Source: Planctomyces sp. (GTDB lineage Bacteria > Planctomycetota > Planctomycetia > Planctomycetales > Planctomycetaceae). Taken from it: DNA of 64,000 bases. The stretch covers positions 434,001 through 498,000 of the forward strand of contig JAHBXW010000001.1 in assembly GCA_019636235.1 (NCBI GenBank), given 5' to 3'. The notes under the pieces are model-generated. The model ran no database searches, was not told the origin of the DNA, and saw only the letters and a program-made list of their open reading frames with translations. This document shows positions 42,172 to 51,930 of the stretch, piece by piece (the first letter of the stretch is position 1; the number at the start of each line of letters is the position of its first letter). The translations under genes were made by a program, and so were the position numbers.

Positions 42172-43743
42172 TCAGCCCGACAGCGCGCAATCGGCGCCGA
42201 GGTTCTGCATGTTCTGCTCGAACAGTCCCCGGAGCCGCTGCGCGCTTTCGTCGTAGGCGAGCGGGTCCTTCCAGGAATTCCGGGGCTGGAGCACAGCATC
42301 CGGCACGCCCGGGCAGCGGGGGATGGTCCGCAGCCGGAACACGGGTTCGACGACCGGTTCGACAGCCGCGAGGTTGCCGGAATAAATGGCGTCCATGATG
42401 GCCCGGGTGTAGCTCAGCCGAATCCGCTCGCCGACGCCGGGAGGTCCCCCGACCCAGCCGGTGTTCACCAGCCAGACGTCTGAACCGTGTCGGCGCAGCT
42501 TCTCGGTGAGGAGGTCGGCATAGCGCTGCGGCGGCCAGACCAGAAACGGAGCGCCAAAGCACGGGGAGAACGTCGCCTGAGCCCCCTTCACTCCCATTTC
42601 CGTCCCGGCGACTTTGGCCGTGTACCCGCTGAGGAACTGGTACTCGGCCTGTTCCAGCGTCAGCCGGCTGACGGGCGGAAGCACGCCAAAGGCGTCGCAG
42701 GTGAGGAACACGACGTGCCGGGGGTGCGACGCGACGCAAGGAATTCTGGCGTTCTCGATGAACTCGATCGGGTAGGCCCCGCGCGTGTTCTCCGTAAATG
42801 TCGTGTCCCCGAAGTCGACGTGATGGTCCGCCCGGTCGTAGACGACGTTCTCGAGCACCGCGCCAAAGCGCAGGGCGTCGAAAATCTGCGGCTCCGCCTC
42901 GCGGGTCAGATACACGGCCTTCGCGTAGCAGCCTCCCTCGACGTTGAAGACGCCATCGTCGCTCCAGCAGTGCTCGTCATCGCCGATGAGCAGCCGCTTG
43001 GGATCGGCGGACAGCGTCGTCTTGCCGGTGCCGGACAGCCCGAACAGCAGCGCCGATTCGTCGGTCTGCCGGTCCGCGGTGGCGGAGCAGTGCATCGACA
43101 GGATGCCGGCCTTCGGCATGGCGTAGTTCATGTAGGTGAACACCGCCTTCTTCATTTCGCCGGCGTATTCCGTGCCGAGAATGACGACCTCGCGATGCTC
43201 CAGAGACAGGTCGACGCTGGTCCGGGACGTCATGCCGGTGGTGAACCGGTTGGCGGGAAAGCCGCCGGCGTTGTACATGACGAGGTCGGGCGTCCCGAAA
43301 TCAGCCAGTTGGTCCGCGGAGGGGCGGATGAGCATGTTCCACATGAACAGCGCATGGTACGGGCGGGCGCAGATCACGCGGACCTTGATCTGCATCGCCG
43401 GGTCCCAGCCGGCGAAACCATCGACGCAGTACAGCCGGCTGCGCGTGTTGAGGTAGTCGATGGCCCGTTCCCGGTTGATCATGAACGTGGCTTCGTCGAG
43501 CGGGAAGTTGACGGGCCCCCACCAGACGTCGTGTTCGGACAGCGGATGACGGACGACGCGTTTGTCGCGGGGCGAACGTCCGGTCTTTTCGCCGGAATAG
43601 GCGATCAGCGCGCCGCGATCGGAAATGGTCGTTCCGGGTTCGTGGCGAATGGCCTCCTCGTAGAGCGCCGAGGGGGGCAGATTCCGGCAGATGTCCCGGA
43701 CCGTGATGCCGGCCGTGGACAGGTCAATACGCGTCACTTCCAT
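42172..43743 (-). CDS. pckA: Phosphoenolpyruvate carboxykinase (ATP)
   Basis: A 523-residue enzyme making PEP and CO2 from oxaloacetate and ATP, for gluconeogenesis. The P-loop GLSGTGKTTLS (Lys near 241), the metal-binding GDDEHCWSDDGVFNVEGGCYAK and FPANRFTTGMTSRTSVDL are specific to the ATP-dependent family. ATG 43743 is immediately preceded by CGGAGG with no spacer; GTG 43737, six bases downstream, has ideal spacing and is a plausible true start, changing the length by two residues. It is monocistronic, convergent with the Fae homologue (16-base gap). Confidence 0.93.
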   Translation of the reverse strand: MEVTRIDLSTAGITVRDICRNLPPSALYEEAIRHEPGTTISDRGALIAYSGEKTGRSPRDKRVVRHPLSEHDVWWGPVNFPLDEATFMINRERAIDYLNTRSRLYCVDGFAGWDPAMQIKVRVICARPYHALFMWNMLIRPSADQLADFGTPDLVMYNAGGFPANRFTTGMTSRTSVDLSLEHREVVILGTEYAGEMKKAVFTYMNYAMPKAGILSMHCSATADRQTDESALLFGLSGTGKTTLSADPKRLLIGDDEHCWSDDGVFNVEGGCYAKAVYLTREAEPQIFDALRFGAVLENVVYDRADHHVDFGDTTFTENTRGAYPIEFIENARIPCVASHPRHVVFLTCDAFGVLPPVSRLTLEQAEYQFLSGYTAKVAGTEMGVKGAQATFSPCFGAPFLVWPPQRYADLLTEKLRRHGSDVWLVNTGWVGGPPGVGERIRLSYTRAIMDAIYSGNLAAVEPVVEPVFRLRTIPRCPGVPDAVLQPRNSWKDPLAYDESAQRLRGLFEQNMQNLGADCALSG

Positions 43744-43888
43744 CCTCCGTTGAGTGCGTCGCCACGAAAACGGCAACGGGATGCGAGGCAACGGGAGTCT
43801 AGGTCGCGAAGGGACCCGGAAGAAGGTTGCCGTCAGTGGATCGGGTTAGAAATGATTCGAATCACGCGCCGGTTCCGGACGAAAACTG

Positions 43889-45019
43889 ATGATCCGCGCC
43901 CCCTGGGCCGCCGTTCGAACATCGATGCCCGCATTCCCGCACACGACGTTCGACCGCGAGGGGCGCGCCGGCACGGCGCGCGAGTATCGGCTGAAGTCCG
44001 AACTGCGACGAGCCGCACTGTGGGGCAGCGGCGGCGCGCTGCTGCTGGCCGTCGTGTTTCTGCTGACGCCAAATCTGCGTCCTCAACAGGGTCCCCTGGA
44101 ACGTGCGTTCGGTGTCGGCATGTTCGCGGCGTTGGCCGTCGGCCTGCTCGTGCCGCTGCGGACCGTGCTGCGCGTCGACGACGAAGGCGTCTGGCGACGC
44201 GGGATCAGGAACTGGCGGTTATGGCCCTGGGAAGCGTTCGCCGCCGGACGGATCGAATTCGGCACGGGCCGGTTGTCGTACCGCAACCCCGACGAACCGA
44301 TCGGGCGAAGGACGATCGACCTGTCGGCCCTGGACGATGCGGACGCGGAACACATCCACTCGCTGATTCGACGAATCTGGACGCCGCCGCCAGCGGCGCC
44401 CTTGAGCGACGAGTTGGAAATCCGACTCCCGTGGCCGGATCGACGCCGCGTGACGCTCGCGCGGGAGGGCTTCACAGTCACGGGCCCCAACGCGACCGCC
44501 ACATGCGTCTGGGACGATGTCCAGCGTCTCAGATTCTGGCGTCTCGAAGCGGATCGGCCGGATTTCCGCGAGATGGAACTCATGCTGCCGGATCAATCCA
44601 TCCGAATTCTCGTCGACCCGTCGAAACAGACATGGTCGGGCGGCGATTCCGCCTCGGTTTCGGCGCTGCTGCTCGAGCACGTCGATGCGAGCCGGATCGA
44701 GGATTTCGCTCTCAAGGGACCACCAGGATCCAGAGAGGAACTCCTGGCCCGGGAAGACCGTCTTGAACGGCACTGGCGGGAGCGGGCCACGCTGACGTTT
44801 TGGGCGCCTCGCATGGGCTGGATGCTTACGCTCGCCCCTCTGGTGTTGCTCACCTGGCCGCAGAGTGTGGCGATGTCCGCAATCACATCGCTTCAGGCGC
44901 TGATGGTGCATGCCATCTGCTGGGACCAGCGACGCAAATACGAAGCCGCGCTTCAGGAACTCCATGTCGAGCGGCAGGCGTTCGAATGGGACGTCGCAGG
45001 GCGCCACGATCCGGCTTGA
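43889..45019 (+). CDS. Hypothetical membrane protein with PH-like segments
   Basis: A 376-residue protein I do not recognise. One hydrophobic hairpin lies at residues ~43-85 (LWGSGGALLLAVVFLL and FGVGMFAALAVGLLVP) and another near 310-345. Soluble blocks start with LRVDDEGVWRRGIRNWRLWPWEAF and RRVTLAREGFTVTGPNATATCVWDDV, which look like bacterial PH-type strands. The layout is similar to the protein at 25793-27373. ATG 43889 was chosen; ATG 43925 would shorten it by 12 residues. It is divergent from pckA and converges on sufD. Function unknown. Confidence 0.6.
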   Translation: MIRAPWAAVRTSMPAFPHTTFDREGRAGTAREYRLKSELRRAALWGSGGALLLAVVFLLTPNLRPQQGPLERAFGVGMFAALAVGLLVPLRTVLRVDDEGVWRRGIRNWRLWPWEAFAAGRIEFGTGRLSYRNPDEPIGRRTIDLSALDDADAEHIHSLIRRIWTPPPAAPLSDELEIRLPWPDRRRVTLAREGFTVTGPNATATCVWDDVQRLRFWRLEADRPDFREMELMLPDQSIRILVDPSKQTWSGGDSASVSALLLEHVDASRIEDFALKGPPGSREELLAREDRLERHWRERATLTFWAPRMGWMLTLAPLVLLTWPQSVAMSAITSLQALMVHAICWDQRRKYEAALQELHVERQAFEWDVAGRHDPA

Positions 45020-45078
45020 CAATGAACGCGCGCCGGCCGGTCCGGAAGGATGTCCCTCCGCTCCTGCTTACTCGCGCG

Positions 45079-46410
45079 TCAGCCGATGCCCAGCTTGCGT
45101 TCCACGGCCTCGCGGAGCGTCTCGCGAACCAGTTCCACCGGGATGCGATCATAGACTTCGCCGAAGAACCCCTCGACGATCATGTGCATCGCCTCGTATT
45201 CGCTCAGCCCCCGGCACATGCAGTAGAACAACTGCTCGCGGTCGACGCGGCCGGCCGTCGCGCCATGCGTGCAGCGGACATCGTCGGCCTCGATCTCGAG
45301 CCCCGGGATGGAGTCCGCCCGGGCGTCGCGGCTCATCAGCAGCGCGTCGTTTCGCTGGTAGCCGTCGGTCTTCTGTCCGGCCTTGGCGACCTTGATCATC
45401 CCCCGCCAGACAACGCGGGCCTGGTCGCGCAGCACATCCTTGTACAACAGATCCGAGCGCGTGTGCGGCGCGTTGTGCGCCTGCTCGGTGTAGAACGACA
45501 GGAGTTGCTTCTCGGTGGCGAAGATGACGCCGTTGACCTCCGCCTGCGCGCCGGCGCCGTCCAGGTGAATGTCCTGGTGGATGTGGGCCATCCGGGCGCC
45601 CAGCCCGCCGACAGTCCACTGCAGCATGCCGTCCGCCTCGACGCGCCCGGCCTGGTGCGCGAAATGCCGAAACTTCCCGTTCCAGTTCTGGAGCTGGACG
45701 TATCGCAACCGGGCTCCGCGGCCGACGAGCAGTTCGACCGCCCCGGCGTGCAGCCCCGCGAGGTCGGGATTCGCGGAAGCGGTTTCTTCAAGCAGCGTCG
45801 CGGACGCCCCCTCTTCCAGAATCACGAGCGTATGCGTGAAGTCGGCGCCCCCGTCCGTCGCGTGCGCGATCAGGCTGTACAGGGGAACGTCCAACTCGAC
45901 ATTCCGAGGGACGAACAACACCGTCCCTCCCGTCCAGTAGGCGGCATGCCAGGCGGCGAATCGGTCCTTGTCCGGCTGAACCGCGCGCGTCATGAAATAC
46001 GGTTCGAGCTGCTCGCGGTGCGTAACCAGCAGCTCCGACAGATCGCCGAACAGGACGCCGCGGGCGGCGTACTTCTCATCGAGCGTCGAAGACACGCAGC
46101 GGCCGTCGACATGCACGAGCGCGCCGCTGAAGTCGGCGCGGTCCTGCATCAGCGTCGTGAGCGCCGCCGGGGCGGAGGCGGACGCGTCCACGGGGCGATA
46201 GACGTCCGGCCGGAACGTCCGCAGGTCGACCCGCTTGTACTCCTCCGGATTCAGCGGCGTCGACAGCAATTCTTCATACAGAGCGAACGCTTTGCGGCGA
46301 CGATCCGCGATGAAGCCGGGCTCTTTCCGGGCCTGCAGCCAGGCGTCGAACGAGGGCTTCGAAAAGGGCTGCGCGGTCGTGCCGCGGGAAGTCGCTGCCA
46401 CAGAACTCAT
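45079..46410 (-). CDS. sufD: Fe-S cluster assembly protein SufD
   Basis: A 443-residue scaffold protein of the SUF system. The right-handed beta-helix core is seen in ILEEGASATLLEE, YVQLQNWNGKFRHFAHQAGRV and the C-terminal family signature IEADDVRCTHGATAGRVDREQLFYCMCRGLSEYEAMHMIVEGFF. It lacks the SufB-type Cys/His cluster ligands apart from the shared CTHGAT. The start is ATG 46410; the Shine-Dalgarno is weak. Unusually, sufB, sufC and sufS are not adjacent: lysS is upstream and a convergent membrane-protein gene lies downstream. A terminator-like hairpin ends 18 bases before the start codon. Confidence 0.88.
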   Translation of the reverse strand: MSSVAATSRGTTAQPFSKPSFDAWLQARKEPGFIADRRRKAFALYEELLSTPLNPEEYKRVDLRTFRPDVYRPVDASASAPAALTTLMQDRADFSGALVHVDGRCVSSTLDEKYAARGVLFGDLSELLVTHREQLEPYFMTRAVQPDKDRFAAWHAAYWTGGTVLFVPRNVELDVPLYSLIAHATDGGADFTHTLVILEEGASATLLEETASANPDLAGLHAGAVELLVGRGARLRYVQLQNWNGKFRHFAHQAGRVEADGMLQWTVGGLGARMAHIHQDIHLDGAGAQAEVNGVIFATEKQLLSFYTEQAHNAPHTRSDLLYKDVLRDQARVVWRGMIKVAKAGQKTDGYQRNDALLMSRDARADSIPGLEIEADDVRCTHGATAGRVDREQLFYCMCRGLSEYEAMHMIVEGFFGEVYDRIPVELVRETLREAVERKLGIG

Positions 46411-46427
46411 GATCCACACTGCAATGC

Positions 46428-46467
46428 AAAAAGGGGCCTGCCTGCTGATTCTTTGCAGTCAGGGCAG
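46428..46467 (-). terminator. Rho-independent terminator between lysS and sufD
   Basis: On the minus strand, arms CTGCC+CTGA and TCAG+(CA bulge)+GGCAG pair across 46438-46467, followed by GCCCC and then five T residues (plus-strand A run 46428-46432). It lies 45 bases after the lysS stop and 18 bases before the sufD start. It either ends lysS transcription or acts as an attenuator for sufD. Confidence 0.6.
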
Positions 46468-46511
46468 AAAAGCAATCCGCCCGGGGGGAAAACCGGTCCG
46501 GGAACTGGATC

Positions 46512-48071
46512 TCAGGGGGATTCCGCCGCGCCTCCCCCGCCCCGCGGCGCGACGCGTTCCGGACGCAGCAGCGGGAAGAAGATCACGTCGCGAATGGTTC
46601 GCGTGTTCGTCAGCAGCATGACCAGACGGTCGATGCCGATCCCCAGCCCGCCGGCGGGGGGCATGCCGACTTTCAGGGCCGAAATGAAATCGTGGTCCAT
46701 CTTGGCCATCGATTCCTCGTCCGGAAGCCCCGCCAGCTGCGTGCGGAACAGCTCCTCCTGCAGCCGGGGATCATTGAGCTCAGTGTACGCGTTCGCCAGT
46801 TCCATGCCCTCGACATACAGCTCGAACCGTTCGGCGAACCGGGGGTCTCCGGTTTTGCGCTTCGTGAGGGGACAGATGGCGGCCGGGTAGTCGATCACGA
46901 ACACCGGACCGGTCAGGTGCTGCTCGCAACAGGCTTCGAACACCTCGCTGACGACGACGTCGGGATGGACGTTGGCCCACTCGATGCCGTGGCTGGCGGC
47001 GGCTGTCTGGACGGCGGCGGCGTCGGAGATGTCGCAGCCGACGTGTTCCTGAAACAGATCGGCGTACTTCCGGCGGGGCCAGGGGGGAGTGAAATCGATC
47101 GTCCCCTCGCCCCAGGGGAGCGTCAGCCGTCCGTCGTCGGCGGGCGGCGCGTCGGCGACGGCATCCCCCGCGGCCATCGCCCGTGCCGTCAGGACCGTCC
47201 GGACGGCGTCGCTGATGACGGCCTCGGTGAGGTCCATCATCGACTCGTAATTGCCGTAGGCCTGGTAGGCCTCGAGCATCGTGAACTCGGGATTGTGCGT
47301 GGCGTCGATGCCCTCGTTGCGGAACACCCGGCCGAGCTCATACACGCGCTCGACGCCGCCGACCATCAGCCGTTTGAGGTGCAGCTCCAGTGCGATCCGC
47401 AGGAACAGCGGAATGTCGAGCGCGTTGTGATGCGTGTGGAACGGTCGCGCGGCCGCGCCGCCGGCGATCGCATGCAGCACCGGCGTTTCGACCTCCACGA
47501 ACGCTTTCGAGCGCAGCGTCTGGCGGACCGAATCGACGATCCGGCTCCGCAGCAGCAGACGCTCCAGCACCCCCTCGTTGTAAATCAGGTCAACTTCGCG
47601 ATGCCGCAGCAACAGCTCGATGTCCTTCGCCCCGTGGAATTTTTCCGGAGGCTGGGCGAGCGACTTGCAGAGGATCGTCAGGCGTTCGACGAAGACGGTG
47701 ATCTCGCCGGTGTTGGTCCGGCGGAGCTTGCCGTCGACTCCCACGACGTCGCCCAGATCGAGCGCTGAAATGAGGGTCCACTGTTCGTCGCTGAGGTCCG
47801 CTTTGGACATCATCAACTGGATGCGGCCGGTGGCGTCCTGGATATGGACGAACTGCAGCTTGCCGGTCTTGGGCCAGCGGAGAATGCGGCCGGCGACGCG
47901 GACTTCATCGCCGATGATGCCGGGTTCCCCGGGAGCGCGCCGGCGGGCCTCGGCGATCGGCAGGTGATCGTCAAACCGCTGCCCGTAGGGATCGACGCCC
48001 AGATCGACGATCTTGTTCAGCTTTTCGAGCCGGGCGGTTTCGAAACGGTCGGGAGCGGACGAGGCGGACAT
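46512..48071 (-). CDS. lysS: Lysyl-tRNA synthetase, class II
   Basis: A 519-residue class II enzyme that charges tRNA-Lys. An N-terminal OB-fold anticodon domain ([32 protein letters not shown]) is followed by the catalytic domain. Motif 1 ([21 protein letters not shown]), motif 2 ([22 protein letters not shown]) and motif 3 ([15 protein letters not shown]) are intact. ATG 48071 was chosen. The C-terminus carries a short Gly-rich tail. It lies upstream of sufD on the same strand, separated by a terminator-like hairpin, and 87 bases after the CvpA gene. Confidence 0.95.
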   Translation of the reverse strand: MSASSAPDRFETARLEKLNKIVDLGVDPYGQRFDDHLPIAEARRRAPGEPGIIGDEVRVAGRILRWPKTGKLQFVHIQDATGRIQLMMSKADLSDEQWTLISALDLGDVVGVDGKLRRTNTGEITVFVERLTILCKSLAQPPEKFHGAKDIELLLRHREVDLIYNEGVLERLLLRSRIVDSVRQTLRSKAFVEVETPVLHAIAGGAAARPFHTHHNALDIPLFLRIALELHLKRLMVGGVERVYELGRVFRNEGIDATHNPEFTMLEAYQAYGNYESMMDLTEAVISDAVRTVLTARAMAAGDAVADAPPADDGRLTLPWGEGTIDFTPPWPRRKYADLFQEHVGCDISDAAAVQTAAASHGIEWANVHPDVVVSEVFEACCEQHLTGPVFVIDYPAAICPLTKRKTGDPRFAERFELYVEGMELANAYTELNDPRLQEELFRTQLAGLPDEESMAKMDHDFISALKVGMPPAGGLGIGIDRLVMLLTNTRTIRDVIFFPLLRPERVAPRGGGGAAESP

Positions 48072-48157
48072 GCACGCACAATCGGGACGAAACTGACAGG
48101 CCCGGCGATCGTCGGCCGGGCCATGCGGAAGTCCCGCAGTGTGGAGACTGCACCCCG

Positions 48158-49546
48158 CTATCGCAACTCCAGCTGCCCTTCCGCTCCCGCGGAGAGCCGG
48201 TCGCGGAGTTCGTGGTCGAGCCCCTCCATCCGCAGGCCCGCCGCTTCGAGCTGTCTCAGAATCCGTGCCTCGACAGTCGTCTCCGCGGTCGTCCCCGGAT
48301 CGGGGTCGTTGCGAGCGTCGTGCAGCAGGTCCGCCTTCCAGTCCTGCAGCACGCGTACGGCGATGTTCTCGGGAACTCCCGCCATCAATCCGCGAATCTC
48401 TGACTGCATTCGCGCCTGAATCTGCGGAAAGGACGAACGGAGCTGGCTGACTTCTTCGAGCAGCTTGCGGCGCTGTTCGGTTTCCGGCGCGGCCCCGCGG
48501 GACGTGAACTGCTCCCAGCTGGCCATGACGGCCGGGATCGCATCCACGCCGGAGCGCAGGAGTTGCTGCTTGAGTTGCGGCAGGTCTTCCGAGCGCGTCG
48601 AGTTCAGCAGCTCCAGGACCTGCGACTCGACCTTGCGGCGGGTGGCGGGATCGAGATCTTCGAGCGTCTGCGACAGTTTGCGGCGGGCCTCATCCCCCAG
48701 CGTGCCTTTGACGCGGGACCAGAAGTCGGCGTCCTGCTGGACCGCGGCGGCCGGTTCGACCAGTCCCTGCCCGGGGGCGAATGTGACGCCGCGCGGAATC
48801 GAGCTGCGGTTATTCGAGGCGGGCGACGGGGAGTTCGGATCGGCCGGCGGAGGGACGGGCGCGCCAGGGATGGAGGAGCCCGGAATCGACGAGCGGCCGA
48901 TCGGCGCCAGGGGCGTGGCTCCGGTCGGCGGGTTCACCAGGTCCCAGAGCCCGGCGGGCGTCTGCGAGGGCTGAGCGGTCGCGGCCTGCTCCATCGCCGT
49001 GCCCCACGGGTCGTCGTCGCCGTCGTGAGCGTTCAGCGATTCGATCGGCACGAGATTGTCGAGCGCGTGGATGTACTCCTTCAGCGAGGCGCGCAGGCTG
49101 GCGGGCATGGCTGGATGAATTCGATCGACGATGATTGCCGCGACGCGGCCGCTCTTCGAATGCCGGATGGTCTCTTGAGTGGCCGGGAGCGTGGCCATGA
49201 AGAACGTCATCACCAGGCAGATCACCGCCCCCTTGAGGAAGCCGAACAGCGCCCCGAGATGCTGGTTGAATTCGCCCATCTTCACCTTCTCGACGCCGTG
49301 GTTCAGAATCCGGGCGGCGCCGAAGGCCACAAACGAGAAGAACAGGTACGCGGCAAACAGCGTGACCCATTCATTCAGCGGCGGATCGAGCGTGATGTGC
49401 GGCCCCACCACCGCGGCGAACGACTCGGCGAACAACAGGCACAGCACGATGCTGGCGATCGTCGCGAGCTGCCAGATCAGGCCCCGGGAGGCTCCGCGTG
49501 CCGTGCAGTACACCAGCACGATCAGCACCACGACGTCGTACCACAT
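48158..49546 (-). CDS. CvpA-family membrane protein with long soluble C-terminal region
   Basis: A 462-residue protein. The first ~160 residues are the CvpA domain: four membrane segments (~2-16, 25-45, 62-80, 103-122) and the conserved [12 protein letters not shown] and [17 protein letters not shown]. CvpA proteins are linked to colicin V release and, in other bacteria, to envelope homeostasis and biofilm formation. The remaining ~300 residues are cytoplasmic or periplasmic: a Pro/Ser/Gly-rich linker (~190-245), then helical Gln/Glu/Arg-rich sequence with coiled-coil character ([18 protein letters not shown]). Typical CvpA proteins are ~160-230 residues, so the extension is unusual. ATG 49546; the Shine-Dalgarno is close to the start. 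Confidence 0.78.
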   Translation of the reverse strand: MWYDVVVLIVLVYCTARGASRGLIWQLATIASIVLCLLFAESFAAVVGPHITLDPPLNEWVTLFAAYLFFSFVAFGAARILNHGVEKVKMGEFNQHLGALFGFLKGAVICLVMTFFMATLPATQETIRHSKSGRVAAIIVDRIHPAMPASLRASLKEYIHALDNLVPIESLNAHDGDDDPWGTAMEQAATAQPSQTPAGLWDLVNPPTGATPLAPIGRSSIPGSSIPGAPVPPPADPNSPSPASNNRSSIPRGVTFAPGQGLVEPAAAVQQDADFWSRVKGTLGDEARRKLSQTLEDLDPATRRKVESQVLELLNSTRSEDLPQLKQQLLRSGVDAIPAVMASWEQFTSRGAAPETEQRRKLLEEVSQLRSSFPQIQARMQSEIRGLMAGVPENIAVRVLQDWKADLLHDARNDPDPGTTAETTVEARILRQLEAAGLRMEGLDHELRDRLSAGAEGQLELR

Positions 49547-49792
49547 CCCTGTTGCCCCGATAGATGGCGAAGTCCCCGCTCCGCGCGTTGTAACTCTCCT
49601 GCCGTTTTAGGGTAAAGACCAGTCTCGCGCCGCCGGACCCGGGCGCTGGGGCAGGTCGACGCCAATTGACGGCGGGCAGGCTGAGGCCTGTCGGCGGCCA
49701 AGAAAAGCCGTCTTGACCCGCGGGCCTGTTCGCCGAAACGATGCGGCCCCCTTCGATGTCATTTCGCATCCCTCGGGGAACCTGCTTTGTCG

Positions 49793-50689
49793 ATGCCCAT
49801 CGAACCCCGGACGTCCGGCGAGCGCGCGGCGCCGCGCCTCAATGAATCGCTGCGCCTGCTCTGCATCTGTCGCGACGAGCCGTCCTGGACCGCACTGGCC
49901 CTGCAGCTTGATCGGCTGGGATGCAGCGAGCCGCGGTTCCGCTGGTGCTCGAATCAGACTTCGGGGCTGACTCATTTGCGGGAGGAGAGTTTTGATCTCG
50001 TCGTCATCGGAGCGCCGGCGGAGGACGACACCGACCCGCTGGTGTTCCTGGAAGTGCTTCGGGAGGCCGGCCTCGACGATCCCGTGCTGATCATTTCGGC
50101 TCGCGCGGACGACCCCTGGCTGCTGCGCTGCGGCGAACTGGACGCGGACGTATTCCCCGCGGCGGCGGAATGGGACAGCCGGGCGCTGGCGGTCTGGGTT
50201 CAGCGGGTGCTGGCCCGTGACGACGTTCAGCGGGATCGGTTGCGGCTGCTGCATTCGGAGCGTCGCCAGCTGGCCGAGGGGCGGGACGAGAACGACGACG
50301 CGCTGGCGCAACTGCAGCGGGTCGGGAGGCTTGCGACCGAAGCGGGCGATCGGCCCGTGCCGCCCGTCCTCAGGAACGCCTATGCCGAGTTGCTGCGGAA
50401 CTTCGTGTTCTTTGGCGGGCAGTGGCTGGACGCGGAACATTCCCGCCTGACGGCCGCCCTGGTCGAATCGCGAATTACCGCCCGGCAGGCCGTTCGGCTG
50501 CATGCGGACTGTCTGCAGGCGTTGCTCTCGGGGTGCGGCCGGCGCAGCAGCCGGCACCTCCGTCAGAACGCCGACATCTTCGCGCTGGAAACGGTCACCC
50601 GGATGGCCGAGTCCTACCAGCAGCGATCGGCGGGACGCGGCCTGGGCGACCACGGGATCGACCTGCTGTCGCTGAACTCCTGCCCCTGA
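49793..50689 (+). CDS. Response-regulator-like protein with degenerate receiver
   Basis: A 298-residue protein. Residues ~20-140 follow the receiver fold: LRLLCICRDEPSWTALALQL, then SFDLVVIGAP, PVLIISARADD and a C-terminal strand, but the phospho-acceptor Asp is replaced (VVIGAP in place of a DxxMP-type sequence) and the acidic pocket is incomplete. The remaining helical section (ELLRNFVFFGGQWLDAEHSRLTAALVESRITARQAVRLH) has no domain I know. So it is likely a pseudo-receiver used for protein contact. ATG 49793 follows a TTG six bases earlier that better fits GGGGAA; either may be used. Confidence 0.6.
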   Translation: MPIEPRTSGERAAPRLNESLRLLCICRDEPSWTALALQLDRLGCSEPRFRWCSNQTSGLTHLREESFDLVVIGAPAEDDTDPLVFLEVLREAGLDDPVLIISARADDPWLLRCGELDADVFPAAAEWDSRALAVWVQRVLARDDVQRDRLRLLHSERRQLAEGRDENDDALAQLQRVGRLATEAGDRPVPPVLRNAYAELLRNFVFFGGQWLDAEHSRLTAALVESRITARQAVRLHADCLQALLSGCGRRSSRHLRQNADIFALETVTRMAESYQQRSAGRGLGDHGIDLLSLNSCP

Positions 50690-50901
50690 ACTGACGCTGG
50701 GCGCGGTTCATTCTCCTGCCGCTGCGATCCCGATAATCAGCAACATCGGCGTCCCCGGACCGCGCAGATCAGCCGACGGCCGGCGGACGCGCATCGTCGC
50801 CCGCGACGTGGCAATTTCGGACTACATCTCCTGCAGGGGGAGTGCCGGCAGCGACCGGGCGGGCCCCGCAGCCGTTGTCGCCTGCCGTTGGACGAACCGC
50901 G

Positions 50902-51930
50902 ATGCGCCGCTTCTGGATCTGGGGATTGGTGTGCGTCGCGGGGACGGCGCTGGCCGCCGCGGCGCTTTTGGCGTCGTTCCGCCTGCGCTTCCCGATCAGC
51001 GACGCCGCTGAGCCGCTGCTGATCGGCCTCGGGCTGGCAGGGGGGGCCTGGCATTACCATCGGCGGGGCGTCCCGCAGTTCGCGCTGGCGCTGGGAGCGC
51101 TGCTGTTCATCACGACGTTCTCTGCCTGCTATTCGGTGCTGATGTACGCCGCGGCAGCGAGCGGGCGGGGTCTGGCCGATGGCTGGCTGCAGGCGACGGA
51201 CGCCGCGCTGGGAGTGCATTTGCCGTCGATCGTCCGTTGGACGCAGGAGCATCCGGCCATCGGGCGGGGCCTGCGGTTCGCGTATGACTCGCTGTTGTGG
51301 CAGACGCCGCTGGTAATCATCGTGTTGAGTTTCGGCCGCCGCGATCGCGAGTTGCGCGGCTTCGTGGTGCAGTTCATGATGGCCGCGCTGGTGTGTGCGG
51401 CCGTGTTCGTGGCCCTGCCCGCCGATGGGCCGTTCGCCGCCTACGGTTATCCCGCGGATGCAACGCAGGCGCGGTACCTCGAGCATTTTCACGAGCTGCG
51501 TGCCGGCGAACGGACGACAGCGACGTGGCGCGGCGCCGAAGGACTGATCACCTTTCCGTCGTTTCACACGACCTGGGCGATTCTGCTGTTCTGGGCGGTG
51601 CGGCAGCGGCGCGGACTGCGGATCGTCTCCGGCGCGCTCAACCTGGCGGTGATCGCCTCGACCATGACAACGGGCTGGCATTACTTCAGCGACGTGCTGG
51701 GGGGCGTGGCAGTGGCCGTCGGAGCGATTTTGCTGGAGAGACCGATCTGGGACTGGTGCGAGCGGCAGTCCCGGCGGGACCTTGAGACGCTGCTGCGTCG
51801 GGGCCTGATCCCCCAGCCCGGGATCGTCGCGGAACCGTCGATCGTTGCGACGGACAACGCGACAGCCGACTCGAACGAGGACGACCTGGAGCCGGTCGGC
51901 GCGGGGGCGGCGGGCATCGCGGCTCGCTGA
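50902..51930 (+). CDS. PAP2-superfamily membrane phosphatase
   Basis: A 342-residue integral membrane protein with about six hydrophobic segments. The PAP2 signature is seen as FPSFHTTWAIL (His in motif 2) and TGWHYFSDVLGG (motif 3 His and Asp); motif 1 is not clear. The spacing and the Trp/Phe-rich region resemble the PAP2_3/inositolphosphotransferase-like group. It would hydrolyse or transfer phosphate from lipid or isoprenoid phosphates at the membrane. The C-terminal 50 residues are polar and low-complexity. ATG 50902 was chosen as the first Met before a basic-hydrophobic start (MRRFWIWGLVCV). Confidence 0.75.
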   Translation: MRRFWIWGLVCVAGTALAAAALLASFRLRFPISDAAEPLLIGLGLAGGAWHYHRRGVPQFALALGALLFITTFSACYSVLMYAAAASGRGLADGWLQATDAALGVHLPSIVRWTQEHPAIGRGLRFAYDSLLWQTPLVIIVLSFGRRDRELRGFVVQFMMAALVCAAVFVALPADGPFAAYGYPADATQARYLEHFHELRAGERTTATWRGAEGLITFPSFHTTWAILLFWAVRQRRGLRIVSGALNLAVIASTMTTGWHYFSDVLGGVAVAVGAILLERPIWDWCERQSRRDLETLLRRGLIPQPGIVAEPSIVATDNATADSNEDDLEPVGAGAAGIAAR

